Shown here: piece after piece, positions 26,915-34,516 of the stretch
Layout of the letters: each line of letters opens with the position of its first letter
How positions within the stretch are numbered: position 1 is the stretch's first letter
Assembly: GCA_020025545.1 (NCBI GenBank)
Contig: JAHHRX010000007.1
Span: forward strand, 10,472 to 74,471
Source of the DNA: Oscillospiraceae bacterium
Lineage (GTDB): Bacteria > Bacillota > Clostridia > Oscillospirales > Oscillospiraceae
Reading direction: 5' to 3'
Length of the DNA: 64,000 bases
Made by a program: the position numbers and the translations under genes
Notes under the pieces: model-generated
Told to the model about the DNA's origin: nothing
Seen by the model: only the letters and a program-made list of their open reading frames with translations
Databases searched by the model: none

Positions 26915-27832
26915 ATGAAAAAAGTCATTTCCTTGATTTTGTGTTCCGTTTTGGTAATTTCCTGCCTGTGTGGATGTGCAAGAAAAGACACGGCTGCAGA
27001 TGCGGACAGCAGCTTTCAGTCCTCGATCCTGCTCTGCGGCTCCACATCCCTCTACCCTATCATTTCCTCTCTGGCATCCTCCTTCACGGAAACCTATGTC
27101 ACTTGGGACATGGTAGACTCTGCATTCCCCAAAAAGAACATCTCCGTTTATGTGGCTCCCGGCGGAAGCGGAGTCGGTGCTGCCGCTGCCATTGACCGCA
27201 CTGCCGACTTTGGTATGCTGGCTCGCGCTGTCCGGGACAGTGAAAAGGCTGCTTTGGGTGCAGGTTACAAAGAATTTATCGTAGCGAAGGATGCCCTCAC
27301 GATTTCCGTCAACGCACAGAACCCCTACTGTGCTCTCACAGATTCCATGGATACGGCGACCCTTCGGAAAGTTTTCTCCGGCGAAATCGCCACATGGGAT
27401 CAGCTTGATCCCTCCCTGCCCGGCATGGATATCCATGTCTACATCCGGGATCTCTCCGGCGGAGCCAACGAAGTTTTTCAGAATGCTGTGATGGGCAGTG
27501 AAGAAATCACACCGACCGCTTCCCAAACAGCATCCATGACCGAGCTTGCCGCCAGCATTGCCAACGACCCATGGAGTATCGGCTATGTAGGCTTCGGTGC
27601 ATACAGCCAAATCAATGCCACTTCTCAAGTCATTGTCTCCATGAAGGTAGACGGCGCAGAAGCTACCGCCGAAAACATTTTGAACGACACCTACCGTATC
27701 CAGCGGCCGGTGATGCTCATTACCGGGGATTCTATTTCCCCATCGGAGCAGAAATTTCTGGACTATATCTTTTCCAAGGTTGGTTATGATGCAATTAAAG
27801 CCAACGGCTACATTCCTGCCTTCACCCTGTAA
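26915..27832 (+). CDS. PstS-like oxyanion-binding lipoprotein
   Basis: A 305-residue extracellular solute-binding protein. Lipoprotein signal peptide with lipobox SCLCGC near residue 22. The mature part has PstS-type ligand loops ILLCGSTSLYPIISS and YVAPGGSGVGAAAAIDRTADFGMLAR and the FSGEIATWDQL block. PstS homologues bind phosphate or other tetrahedral oxyanions. It starts an operon with two permeases and an ATPase but without phoU, and sits between mocA and yqeB/yqeC, so molybdate, tungstate or a selenium oxyanion is possible. Ribosome site AGGAGA 8 bases upstream. Confidence 0.85.
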   Translation: MKKVISLILCSVLVISCLCGCARKDTAADADSSFQSSILLCGSTSLYPIISSLASSFTETYVTWDMVDSAFPKKNISVYVAPGGSGVGAAAAIDRTADFGMLARAVRDSEKAALGAGYKEFIVAKDALTISVNAQNPYCALTDSMDTATLRKVFSGEIATWDQLDPSLPGMDIHVYIRDLSGGANEVFQNAVMGSEEITPTASQTASMTELAASIANDPWSIGYVGFGAYSQINATSQVIVSMKVDGAEATAENILNDTYRIQRPVMLITGDSISPSEQKFLDYIFSKVGYDAIKANGYIPAFTL

Positions 27833-27865
27833 CGGCGGAAAATACCATAAAAAGGAGGATGGGCT

Positions 27866-28732
27866 GTGAAAAAGCTCTGGGATCGGATATTTACCGCACT
27901 GATCACAGTCTTGACGGTGATTTCCCTGCTTTCATTGGGTTTCGTACTGTATTTCATCATAAAAGAAGCGCTTCCGGTCTTCCGGGAAGTGTCACTTGCT
28001 GATTTTCTCTTTGGGCAGCGATGGTCCCCGGTTTCGCTAAACGGCCCCCCAGCCTTCGGCATTTTCAATTTGATTCTCGGCACTGTCTATGTTTCCTTCC
28101 TCGCTATGGTCATTGCCATGGTGATCGGACTGGGCACCGCTGTATTTCTGTCCTGTGTTGCAACTGAGAGAGTGCGTTCTTTTCTCTTGCCGTTTATCGA
28201 CCTGCTGGCCGGAATTCCTTCGGTGGTTTACGGATTTGTAGGGCTCAATGTACTGGTAAAATACTTTATCCGTTTGAGGGTGCACACAGGAACCTGTGTA
28301 CTTGCCGCCTCCATCGTTCTGGCGATAATGCTGCTGCCCTATCTGGTGAGTGCCTGCACGGAAACCATTCAAAAGCAGGCAGAGCTGCATCTGGCGTCTG
28401 CCGAAGCCTTGGGTCTTTCCAAATGGTATGCCATTTCCGCCGTCATTCTCCCTGCCTCCCGGAAAAATATTCTTCTCTCCATGATCCTTGCCGTAGGCAG
28501 AGCCATGGGAGAAACCATGGCAGTGATGATGGTCATGGGCAATGCCAATCTCTTCCCGAAGCTTCTGGGAAAAGGAGAAAGCATTGCCGCCCTGATTGCG
28601 CTGGAAACGGGTTCCGCCGTGGCAGGCAGCACCCACTACCACGCGCTTTTCGCAGCAGGTATGGTGCTGATGGTGTTGGTTTTCATCATAAATACGGTAA
28701 TATCTGTAATTCGCAATCACTATATCCGATAG
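27866..28732 (+). CDS. PstC-like ABC transporter permease
   Basis: A 288-residue inner-membrane permease with about six hydrophobic segments and the permease EAA loop region (ASAEALGLSKWYAI) followed by the PstC/PstA-type GRAMGETMAVMMVMGN. The start is GTG at 27866 with AAGGAGG 7 bases upstream. It forms the channel with the next gene's product. 33 bases after the binding protein, 11 before the second permease. Confidence 0.87.
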   Translation: MKKLWDRIFTALITVLTVISLLSLGFVLYFIIKEALPVFREVSLADFLFGQRWSPVSLNGPPAFGIFNLILGTVYVSFLAMVIAMVIGLGTAVFLSCVATERVRSFLLPFIDLLAGIPSVVYGFVGLNVLVKYFIRLRVHTGTCVLAASIVLAIMLLPYLVSACTETIQKQAELHLASAEALGLSKWYAISAVILPASRKNILLSMILAVGRAMGETMAVMMVMGNANLFPKLLGKGESIAALIALETGSAVAGSTHYHALFAAGMVLMVLVFIINTVISVIRNHYIR

Positions 28733-28743
28733 GAGGGGAAAGG

Positions 28744-29586
28744 ATGCATCTGCGTGAAAAGCTCGCAAAGCTGTGGGCATACGGCAGCATGGCTCTGGTG
28801 GCCGCTGTGATCATCTTCCTGTTCGGATATATTTTTCAAGAGGGCTGCCAAACTCTCACTTGGGAATTTCTCACCCAGCCCCCCGGCGGCACCGTTTTGG
28901 GAAGTACCGGCGGCATTGGGCCTGCCATTGCAGGCAGTCTCTGGTTTGCAGGGATGGCTTTGGTCATTGGCGGTATTCCCGCAATCGCCTGCGCCGTTTA
29001 TGCCGTTTATTTCTGCAGAAAAAAAGGCGTTTTCCGACTGATTCGAGGGGTGATGCAGAGCATTTCCGGCATTCCGTCCATCGTCCTCGGGCTGTTTGCC
29101 TATTCCCTCTTTGTGCGGATTCTGGGACTGGGCCGGTGCATTCTCTCCGGCAGCATCGGTCTCGGCGTGATGATTCTGCCCTTCATGGAAGTGCGGGCGG
29201 AAAAAGCCTTTCTGGAGGTTCCCAAAAGCATGGTTGACTCCTCCTATGCTTTGGGCTGCTCCCGGTTTTACACCTTTCAGAAAATTATTCTGCCCTATTG
29301 CAAAGGGGAACTGATTTCCGCTGTGATTTTAGGCGGATGCTACGCCATGGGAGCCACCGCGCCACTCATGTTTACCGGCGCTGTCGCTTATGCGAAATCG
29401 CCCACTTCCATCATGGAACCGGCTATGGCTCTGCCCATGCATCTATACTTACTCGTCTCCCAAGGGCAGGCATCCATGCCCGCCGCCTACGGAACAGCCT
29501 GTGTTATGATGGGCATTATTTTCGTCAGCAATCTGGCGGCCACACAATATGCAAGGAGGTGCAGAGCAAAATGGCACCAATCATAG
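28744..29586 (+). CDS. PstA-like ABC transporter permease
   Basis: A 280-residue permease with six hydrophobic segments; family blocks SISGIPSIVLGLFAYSLF, DSSYALGCSRFYTFQKIILP and GGCYAMGATAPLMFTGAVAY. The start at 28744 has AGGAGGGG upstream. The last 16 bases overlap the ATPase gene. Confidence 0.87.
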   Translation: MHLREKLAKLWAYGSMALVAAVIIFLFGYIFQEGCQTLTWEFLTQPPGGTVLGSTGGIGPAIAGSLWFAGMALVIGGIPAIACAVYAVYFCRKKGVFRLIRGVMQSISGIPSIVLGLFAYSLFVRILGLGRCILSGSIGLGVMILPFMEVRAEKAFLEVPKSMVDSSYALGCSRFYTFQKIILPYCKGELISAVILGGCYAMGATAPLMFTGAVAYAKSPTSIMEPAMALPMHLYLLVSQGQASMPAAYGTACVMMGIIFVSNLAATQYARRCRAKWHQS

Positions 29587-30320
29587 AAATCAAAGATCTC
29601 CGAGCCGCATATGGGAAAAAGCAGGTGCTGAACGGTTTTTCCATGGACATTGCCCAGAACAAAATCACCGCCATTCTCGGCCCCTCCGGCTGCGGCAAAA
29701 CCACACTGCTCCACTGTCTGAACGGGAGCATCCGCTCGGAGGCCGACGCATCGGTCAGCGGTCATATTTTTCTGCAGGGGACAGACACTGCTGCCTTGCA
29801 CAGCCAGCAGCTCCACCGCAGAATCGGCATCGTATTTCAGACACCCACGGTGTTTCCGTTTTCCATTTACAAAAATATGACCTACTGTGCAAAATATAAC
29901 GGCATTCGCAACCCCCGGGAGCTCAGGCGTCTCACCGAAGAAAAGCTCACTATGGCGGGGCTTTGGGACGAGGTCAAGGATGATCTCAGCGAAAATGCCA
30001 TGCATCTTTCCGGCGGTCAGCAGCAGCGTCTGTGCATTGCAAGGGCCCTCACCGCCGATCCGGAGGTTCTCTTGCTGGACGAGCCCTGTTCCGCTCTGGA
30101 TGCGGCTTCTACTGCCGCCATTGAGCAGATGCTTCTGTCTCTCAAGAGCAAATATACCATTGTGATCGTCACCCACAATATTGCACAGGCCCAGAGGATT
30201 TGTGACTATGCTGCCCTTATGGATCAGGGGCAGCTTATAGAATACGCAGAGCGGGACGCTTTTTTCCGGCACCCGCAGGAAGAAAGAACCAAAGCCTTTC
30301 TCGGCGGGATATACGGATAG
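29571..30320 (+). CDS. PstB-like ABC transporter ATPase
   Basis: A 249-residue ATPase: Walker A GPSGCGKTT, signature LSGGQQQR, Walker B VLLLDEP, followed by the switch His in VIVTHNIAQAQ. It resembles PstB closely. The start at 29571 has AAGGAGG about 8 bases upstream and overlaps the permease end. No phoU follows; the next genes, yqeB and yqeC, are convergent. Confidence 0.88.
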   Translation: MAPIIEIKDLRAAYGKKQVLNGFSMDIAQNKITAILGPSGCGKTTLLHCLNGSIRSEADASVSGHIFLQGTDTAALHSQQLHRRIGIVFQTPTVFPFSIYKNMTYCAKYNGIRNPRELRRLTEEKLTMAGLWDEVKDDLSENAMHLSGGQQQRLCIARALTADPEVLLLDEPCSALDAASTAAIEQMLLSLKSKYTIVIVTHNIAQAQRICDYAALMDQGQLIEYAERDAFFRHPQEERTKAFLGGIYG

Positions 30321-30337
30321 CTTCCCGCTCTCCGGTC

Positions 30338-31144
30338 TTATTTGCAAAGCGCAGCGCAGACCTGCTCCAGCACGGATCCTGCAATGGCCCGGGCCTTGTC
30401 CGATATGGTAAAGCAGTTGGAAATTTCTTCCTTCCGGGGATCGATATCTGCAATCTTGAAGCCCACGGGCACTGGGTAGCCGTCCCGAATGAGTCCACGG
30501 AGGATGCCGGTCAGGCTTGCCGGAACCGATACTTTCCCCTCCGGCGTTTCCACATAGGCGATTTTCTCCCCCAGCTCCACGATGTCACCGATGGCGTGGA
30601 CATTGCGCACGACACCCGCCGCAGGAGAGTGGATGACACGCTCCCTGCTGTAACCGCCGATCATGCCGGGGCGCCCGGTGTTGGGCATGGCGCAGCCGGA
30701 CCGAATCACCCGTCCCAGATTGTGACCACGGCAGGTCTCAATGACCACATCGGCATCTTTACCGGCTTCAAATCCCGGTCCCAGCGCAATGGTAAGCGGT
30801 GCCATGTCGATAGTGGTCCCGAGATTCACCTTGGCCATGATGGCATCCACCAAAACTGCGGGATGGAGCTTTGACAGGCATTTGCCTGCGGGATCTACCA
30901 GCAGAGGCACATTGCCGTGGTCCCACACCTGTTCCATTTCCGAAAGATCACGAATTCGCACGGCGGTAAGTCCTTCCACCGTGGCTCTGCCGTCGTAAAC
31001 CGCTTCGCACAGAGAAACCTGTCTACGGATAGCCGCCGGCTTCTCCGCTTCCAAAATCAGCATCCGAAAGCCCGCTGACCACAAACGGTGAACGGTACCG
31101 GTTGCGAGATCTCCGCCGCCGCGCACAACGATTAACTTGTCCAT
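30338..31144 (-). CDS. yqeB: YqeB, selenium-dependent molybdenum hydroxylase system protein
   Basis: A 268-residue protein of the YqeB/EF2563 family. It has an N-terminal NAD(P)-like glycine loop VRGGGDLATGTVHRLW and a central block GPGFEAGKDADVVIETCRGHNLGRVI with GMIGGYSRERVIHSPAAG. The family co-occurs with selenium-dependent molybdenum hydroxylases and is thought to mature them. It is 20 bases downstream of yqeC on the same strand. The ribosome site is weak (GAAAGAAGCGAG). It supports XdhD-like and possibly the three-subunit enzyme carrying a selenium-labile cofactor. Confidence 0.9.
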   Translation of the reverse strand: MDKLIVVRGGGDLATGTVHRLWSAGFRMLILEAEKPAAIRRQVSLCEAVYDGRATVEGLTAVRIRDLSEMEQVWDHGNVPLLVDPAGKCLSKLHPAVLVDAIMAKVNLGTTIDMAPLTIALGPGFEAGKDADVVIETCRGHNLGRVIRSGCAMPNTGRPGMIGGYSRERVIHSPAAGVVRNVHAIGDIVELGEKIAYVETPEGKVSVPASLTGILRGLIRDGYPVPVGFKIADIDPRKEEISNCFTISDKARAIAGSVLEQVCAALCK

Positions 31145-31164
31145 AAATCTCGCTTCTTTCCGTT

Positions 31165-31899
31165 TTAGTATCGCTCCTTGGGATCGAATGCAGTGAAAAC
31201 CACATTGTAGATTCCCAGTTCAAACAGCCGTTGGGCAATCCGTCTTCCCATTGCCTTCCGACGGGCATCATCGCACTGGTTGAGCACAACATAGTAGATC
31301 CGCTCCCCCACATTTTTCCTGCTTCCCCACAAGGAGGACAGGATTTTTACGGCATCCGCCTCCGTGAGGACGGCATTTTCGGTCTTACCCAGATTCTTTT
31401 TGGCTTCCTCAATGCCAAAGCACACCTCCGACAATGGCTTTCCAATGGCCGTAAGCCCCATCACCGCGGTAACGATGTCACATTCCGGAAGAAAAACCGG
31501 CTCTTTTTCCCGAGGCACTTTACAGGGAAACATTTTTGCGCCGTCGGCTTCCACAATCACAAGATCCGCTTTCTTCCTCAGCTCTGCCAGCAGGGCCGCA
31601 TCCGGCATGGAAAGCTTCCCGTTTTTTTCCTCCTGTGTGCCGATAACAGCATATTTCCCCTTTTTCCATAACCGCTCAGCTTCTGAAACGGTGCCGGCAT
31701 ATGTGCCGTCGGTAGGTTTTCTGATATGGGTAGTGGTAGTGACAAGCACCTTTTTCCCCTCTCCTGCGGAAAGCGAAGCCATATGATACATAAGCGTGGT
31801 CTTACCGCCGCCGCCCACCAGAGACACCACATGCCCCGGTTCGCCGTAAAGCTGAAACCCCTGCCACACGGGATCCGTGATAATACTGTCGATTTGCAT
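31165..31899 (-). CDS. yqeC: YqeC, selenium-dependent hydroxylase accessory protein
   Basis: A 244-residue putative NTPase. P-loop near residue 30 (VSLVGGGGKTTLMYHM), then VLVTTTTHIRKP and IVEADGAKMFPCKVP, all characteristic of YqeC. It belongs to the selenium-dependent molybdenum hydroxylase accessory set with yqeB and mocA. Start at 31899 has GGGAGGA 7 bases upstream. A good promoter lies 36-64 bases upstream. Confidence 0.9.
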   Translation of the reverse strand: MQIDSIITDPVWQGFQLYGEPGHVVSLVGGGGKTTLMYHMASLSAGEGKKVLVTTTTHIRKPTDGTYAGTVSEAERLWKKGKYAVIGTQEEKNGKLSMPDAALLAELRKKADLVIVEADGAKMFPCKVPREKEPVFLPECDIVTAVMGLTAIGKPLSEVCFGIEEAKKNLGKTENAVLTEADAVKILSSLWGSRKNVGERIYYVVLNQCDDARRKAMGRRIAQRLFELGIYNVVFTAFDPKERY

Positions 31900-31934
31900 G
31901 GGGCATTCCTCCCATAGTCTGTGTTCAGATTTCC

Positions 31935-31963
31935 ATTATATCTAATTTTTATGCAAAATGCAA
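31935..31963 (-). promoter_or_regulatory. Promoter of yqeC-yqeB
   Basis: Minus-strand TTGCAT (31958-31963), 17-base spacer, TATAAT (31935-31940). Confidence 0.75.
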
Positions 31964-32008
31964 TCCATCGCCGGGATTACCGCCGCTATTTTATGACTTT
32001 TATTCATA

Positions 32009-32037
32009 TTGACAAACATTTTTTTATGTGCTACAAT
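32009..32037 (+). promoter_or_regulatory. Promoter of the pyrL-pyrBI transcript
   Basis: TTGACA (32009-32014), 17-base spacer, TACAAT (32032-32037). Near-consensus; the transcript would begin about 50 bases before the leader peptide start. Confidence 0.85.
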
Positions 32038-32093
32038 CTCTAGAAAAAGATCAGGTCATACCATACATATGCACGGACAGGAAGGAGCACGCT

Positions 32094-32195
32094 ATGTCTC
32101 AGAATCGATACGAAGAGCAGTTTTCTTCTATTGGCGGTTCTTTCGGTATTGCTTATCTGTCCTCTTTTCACGATACGGTTTCTACCGGCTTTTGA
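32094..32195 (+). CDS. Leader peptide of the pyrBI operon (33 residues)
   Basis: A short frame starts at ATG 32094 with GAAGGAG 6 bases upstream and ends in TGA at 32193-32195, inside the 5' arm of the following terminator hairpin. The codons between residues 10 and 25 are rich in U (Phe, Ser, Ile, Tyr). This is the layout of E. coli pyrL, where polymerase pausing at U-rich template when UTP is low lets the leader ribosome catch up and disrupt the terminator. The peptide sequence itself is not conserved between species. Function inferred from the architecture. Confidence 0.7.
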   Translation: MSQNRYEEQFSSIGGSFGIAYLSSFHDTVSTGF

Positions 32196-32228
32196 AATGT
32201 AAAAGAACATTTCAAAAGCCGTTTTTTT
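32186..32228 (+). terminator. Attenuator terminator upstream of pyrB
   Basis: A 15-bp perfect stem CGGCTTTTGAAATGT / ACATTTCAAAAGCCG (32186-32200, 32207-32221) is followed by seven Ts. It lies between the promoter and pyrB and is overlapped by the leader peptide stop codon, so translation to the end of the leader would block it. Confidence 0.85.
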
Positions 32229-32325
32229 ATGGAAAAATCCGGGCAAATCCCGTCGAATATCCAAATTCATCTCTGATTTTTAGAAAAAAGCACATATAAA
32301 AATTATGACTTATGGAGGAAAATCA

Positions 32326-33243
32326 ATGCAAAATCTGATCAACATCACCGACCTGTCGCCCGATGAACTGAGCGGGCTGATTGCTACTGCGGAAGATATC
32401 ATCGCAAACCCCATGAAATATGCCAACGCCTGCCAGCACAAGAAGCTCGCAACTCTTTTCTTTGAGCCTTCCACCCGTACCCGCCTGAGCTTTGAAGCCG
32501 CTATGTATGAGCTGGGCGGTCAGGTTCTGGGCTTCAGCGAGGCTTCCTCTTCTTCTACCTCCAAGGGAGAAAGCGTAGCCGACACCGTCCGTGTCGTGGG
32601 CTGCTACGCCGATATCATTGCCATGCGTCACCCCAAAGAAGGCGCGCCCATTGCGGCCGCCCGAACCGCAGGTGTTCCCCTCATCAACGCCGGTGATGGC
32701 GGACACAACCACCCCACCCAGACCCTTGCAGATTTGCTGACCATCTGGAGAGAACGCAGAACTTTTGAAAATCTGACCGTCGGCCTCTGCGGTGACCTGA
32801 AGTTCGGCCGCACCGTACATTCTTTGGTGCAGGCCATGGCCCGCTACGCCGGTGTGAAATTCGTCTTTATCTCCCCGGAGGAACTGCGGATTCCCAAATA
32901 TATCCTGACAGATTATCTGGATCCCGCCGGAATCCCCTACCAGGAGGTTACCAGCATGGAAGAGGCTATGCCGAATCTGGACATTCTCTACATGACCCGG
33001 GTACAGAAGGAGCGCTTCTTCAACGAAGCCGACTATGTCCGTCTGAAAGATACCTATATTCTGACTCCGGAGAAACTGACGAACGCAAAGCAGGATCTGG
33101 TCATTATGCATCCCCTGCCCCGTGTGAATGAAATCAGCGTGGATGTGGACAGCGATCCCAGAGCGCACTACTTCGATCAGGTGAAAAATGGGAAATATAT
33201 GCGTATGGCACTCATTCTCAAGATGTTGGAGGTAAATGTATGA
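32326..33243 (+). CDS. pyrB: Aspartate carbamoyltransferase catalytic chain
   Basis: A 305-residue catalytic chain: carbamoyl phosphate plus aspartate to carbamoyl aspartate, in pyrimidine biosynthesis. The STRTR motif is at residues 49-53 (FFEPSTRTRLSFE), the HPTQ motif in HNHPTQTLADLLTI, and the KxS region in SSSSTSKGES. Start at 32326 has GGAGG 7 bases upstream. It overlaps pyrI by 4 bases. Its position between yqeC and an XdhC gene, inside a purine-degrading locus, is unusual. Confidence 0.96.
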   Translation: MQNLINITDLSPDELSGLIATAEDIIANPMKYANACQHKKLATLFFEPSTRTRLSFEAAMYELGGQVLGFSEASSSSTSKGESVADTVRVVGCYADIIAMRHPKEGAPIAAARTAGVPLINAGDGGHNHPTQTLADLLTIWRERRTFENLTVGLCGDLKFGRTVHSLVQAMARYAGVKFVFISPEELRIPKYILTDYLDPAGIPYQEVTSMEEAMPNLDILYMTRVQKERFFNEADYVRLKDTYILTPEKLTNAKQDLVIMHPLPRVNEISVDVDSDPRAHYFDQVKNGKYMRMALILKMLEVNV

Positions 33244-33656
33244 TTATCGGACAGATCAAAGACGGCATTGTACTCGATCACATCACCGCAGGCCGCAGCA
33301 TGGAAATTTACAACATTCTGAATCTTGACAAGCTGGACTGCACCGTTGCCATGATTCAAAACGCAGACAGCGTTAAGATGGGCAAAAAGGACATTATCAA
33401 GATCAGCACCCTCATGGATCTCAACTTTGATGTTCTGGGCTATTTGGATGCCGGTATCACCGTTAACATCATCCGTGACGGCAAGGTAACTGAGCGCCGC
33501 CACCTGACCCTGCCCCAGCGTGTAGTCGGTGTCATTAAGTGCAAGAATCCCCGCTGCATTACCTCTGCCGAGCACTCTCTGATTCACGAATTCAAGCTCA
33601 CCGATCCCAAGAATAAGATCTATCGCTGCATCTACTGTGAGCATAAGGCCGAGTAA
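33240..33656 (+). CDS. pyrI: Aspartate carbamoyltransferase regulatory chain
   Basis: A 138-residue regulatory chain. The N-terminal allosteric nucleotide-binding domain is followed by a C-terminal zinc domain with four cysteines (KCKNPRCI and YRCIYCEHK). It makes the enzyme sensitive to CTP/UTP and ATP as in the E. coli class B enzyme. ATGA overlap with pyrB indicates coupled translation. A terminator follows 30 bases downstream. Confidence 0.96.
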   Translation: MIIGQIKDGIVLDHITAGRSMEIYNILNLDKLDCTVAMIQNADSVKMGKKDIIKISTLMDLNFDVLGYLDAGITVNIIRDGKVTERRHLTLPQRVVGVIKCKNPRCITSAEHSLIHEFKLTDPKNKIYRCIYCEHKAE

Positions 33657-33685
33657 GCAGCATGCTTTCGAAAAATCCAATTGCC

Positions 33686-33719
33686 TGTGCAGCCGGAGAA
33701 ATTCGGCTGCACATTTTTT
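33686..33719 (+). terminator. Terminator after pyrBI
   Basis: Stem TGTGCAGCCG / CGGCTGCACA with an 8-base loop and a TTTTTTA tail. Confidence 0.9.
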
Positions 33720-33795
33720 ATTCTCCCTGTCAAAATCGCAGCCCCGACGATTTGTACAAGGTGTACAGAAATTCACTTTTCTTCCCATTCTCTTC

Positions 33796-33824
33796 TTTAC
33801 ATTTTCCCATATCTGCGGTATGAT
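33796..33824 (+). promoter_or_regulatory. Promoter of the NTP-transferase pseudogene and XdhC-type gene
   Basis: TTTACA (33796-33801), 17-base spacer, TATGAT (33819-33824), about 60 bases before the pseudogene start. Confidence 0.65.
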
Positions 33825-33882
33825 ATTCAGTAAGTCGTAATCCTCTGCAACTTGTTTTTTCTGGATTTTAGAGGTGATAAGT

Positions 33883-34516
33883 ATGCGCGCTGCTGCACGC
33901 ATTACGGCACCCGGAACGCCCTCCTACCGGGGAGAATTTGCACCGATGATGTATATGGGCTCCATTTCCGTGGCACAGCGGGTTGTCGCCACCTTTCAGC
34001 AGGCCGAAGTAGACCGGATCGTTATGATTACCGTGTTTAATGCCGCCACGCCGGAGCGGCACCTCAGCGGACAGGGCATTATTTTTCTGCGCAACGAAAA
34101 CTATGCAGAAACCCTATGTTTGAATCTGTCAAGATCGGTCTTTCCTACTTGAAAGATAAATGCGACGCCGTTCTGCTTACCCCCGTGGATATTCCGCTTT
34201 TTACCGCTCAAACTGTCCGGGATCTCATGGACTCCGGGGCGAAGCCGGCCTGTCCCGTTTGCAACGGACAAATCGGGCATCCCAATCTGATCCATGTTTC
34301 CCTCATTGACGAATTTTGCAGGACTGCTCCGCCCTTCTCAAATACCACAACCGTCAGCTTGTTCGTCCGGAAGTTCATGTTGTGCTGACCCGAGAGGGAA
34401 AGCTGCTGCGCTGCTTAAATCGCTGCGAGCAGCGGCTTCGGGATGAAGCCGCTCGGCTTTTTGACGACTGTTTTGCAGAGATTTTTAACACGCAAAGGGA
34501 GAATGATCATGCGTAA
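33883..34516 (+). pseudogene. Frameshifted MobA/MocA-like NTP transferase
   Basis: Three consecutive reading frames together read as one nucleotidyltransferase of the kind found beside molybdenum hydroxylase genes. The first piece (ATG 33883 after GAGGTG) has EFAPMMYMGSISVAQRVVA; the second has MFESVKIGLSYLKDKCDAVLLTPVDIPLF; the third has LLKYHNRQLVRPEVHVVLTRE. Joining needs one extra base near 34110 (in a C run) and one near 34313 (in an A or T run). An internal block also seems short compared with relatives as I remember them. The domain with the PVDIPLF aspartate is intact. Either a decayed gene or a gene with sequencing errors in homopolymers. Confidence 0.65.

Noticed and set aside
26915..30320. 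Ordinary phosphate-starvation pst operon
   Set aside because: Not excluded, but phoU and phoBR are absent and the flanking genes are hydroxylase maturation genes, so I left the substrate open.
33883..34516. Three separate small genes
   Set aside because: The three products align end to end as one NTP transferase, so they are pieces of a broken gene.
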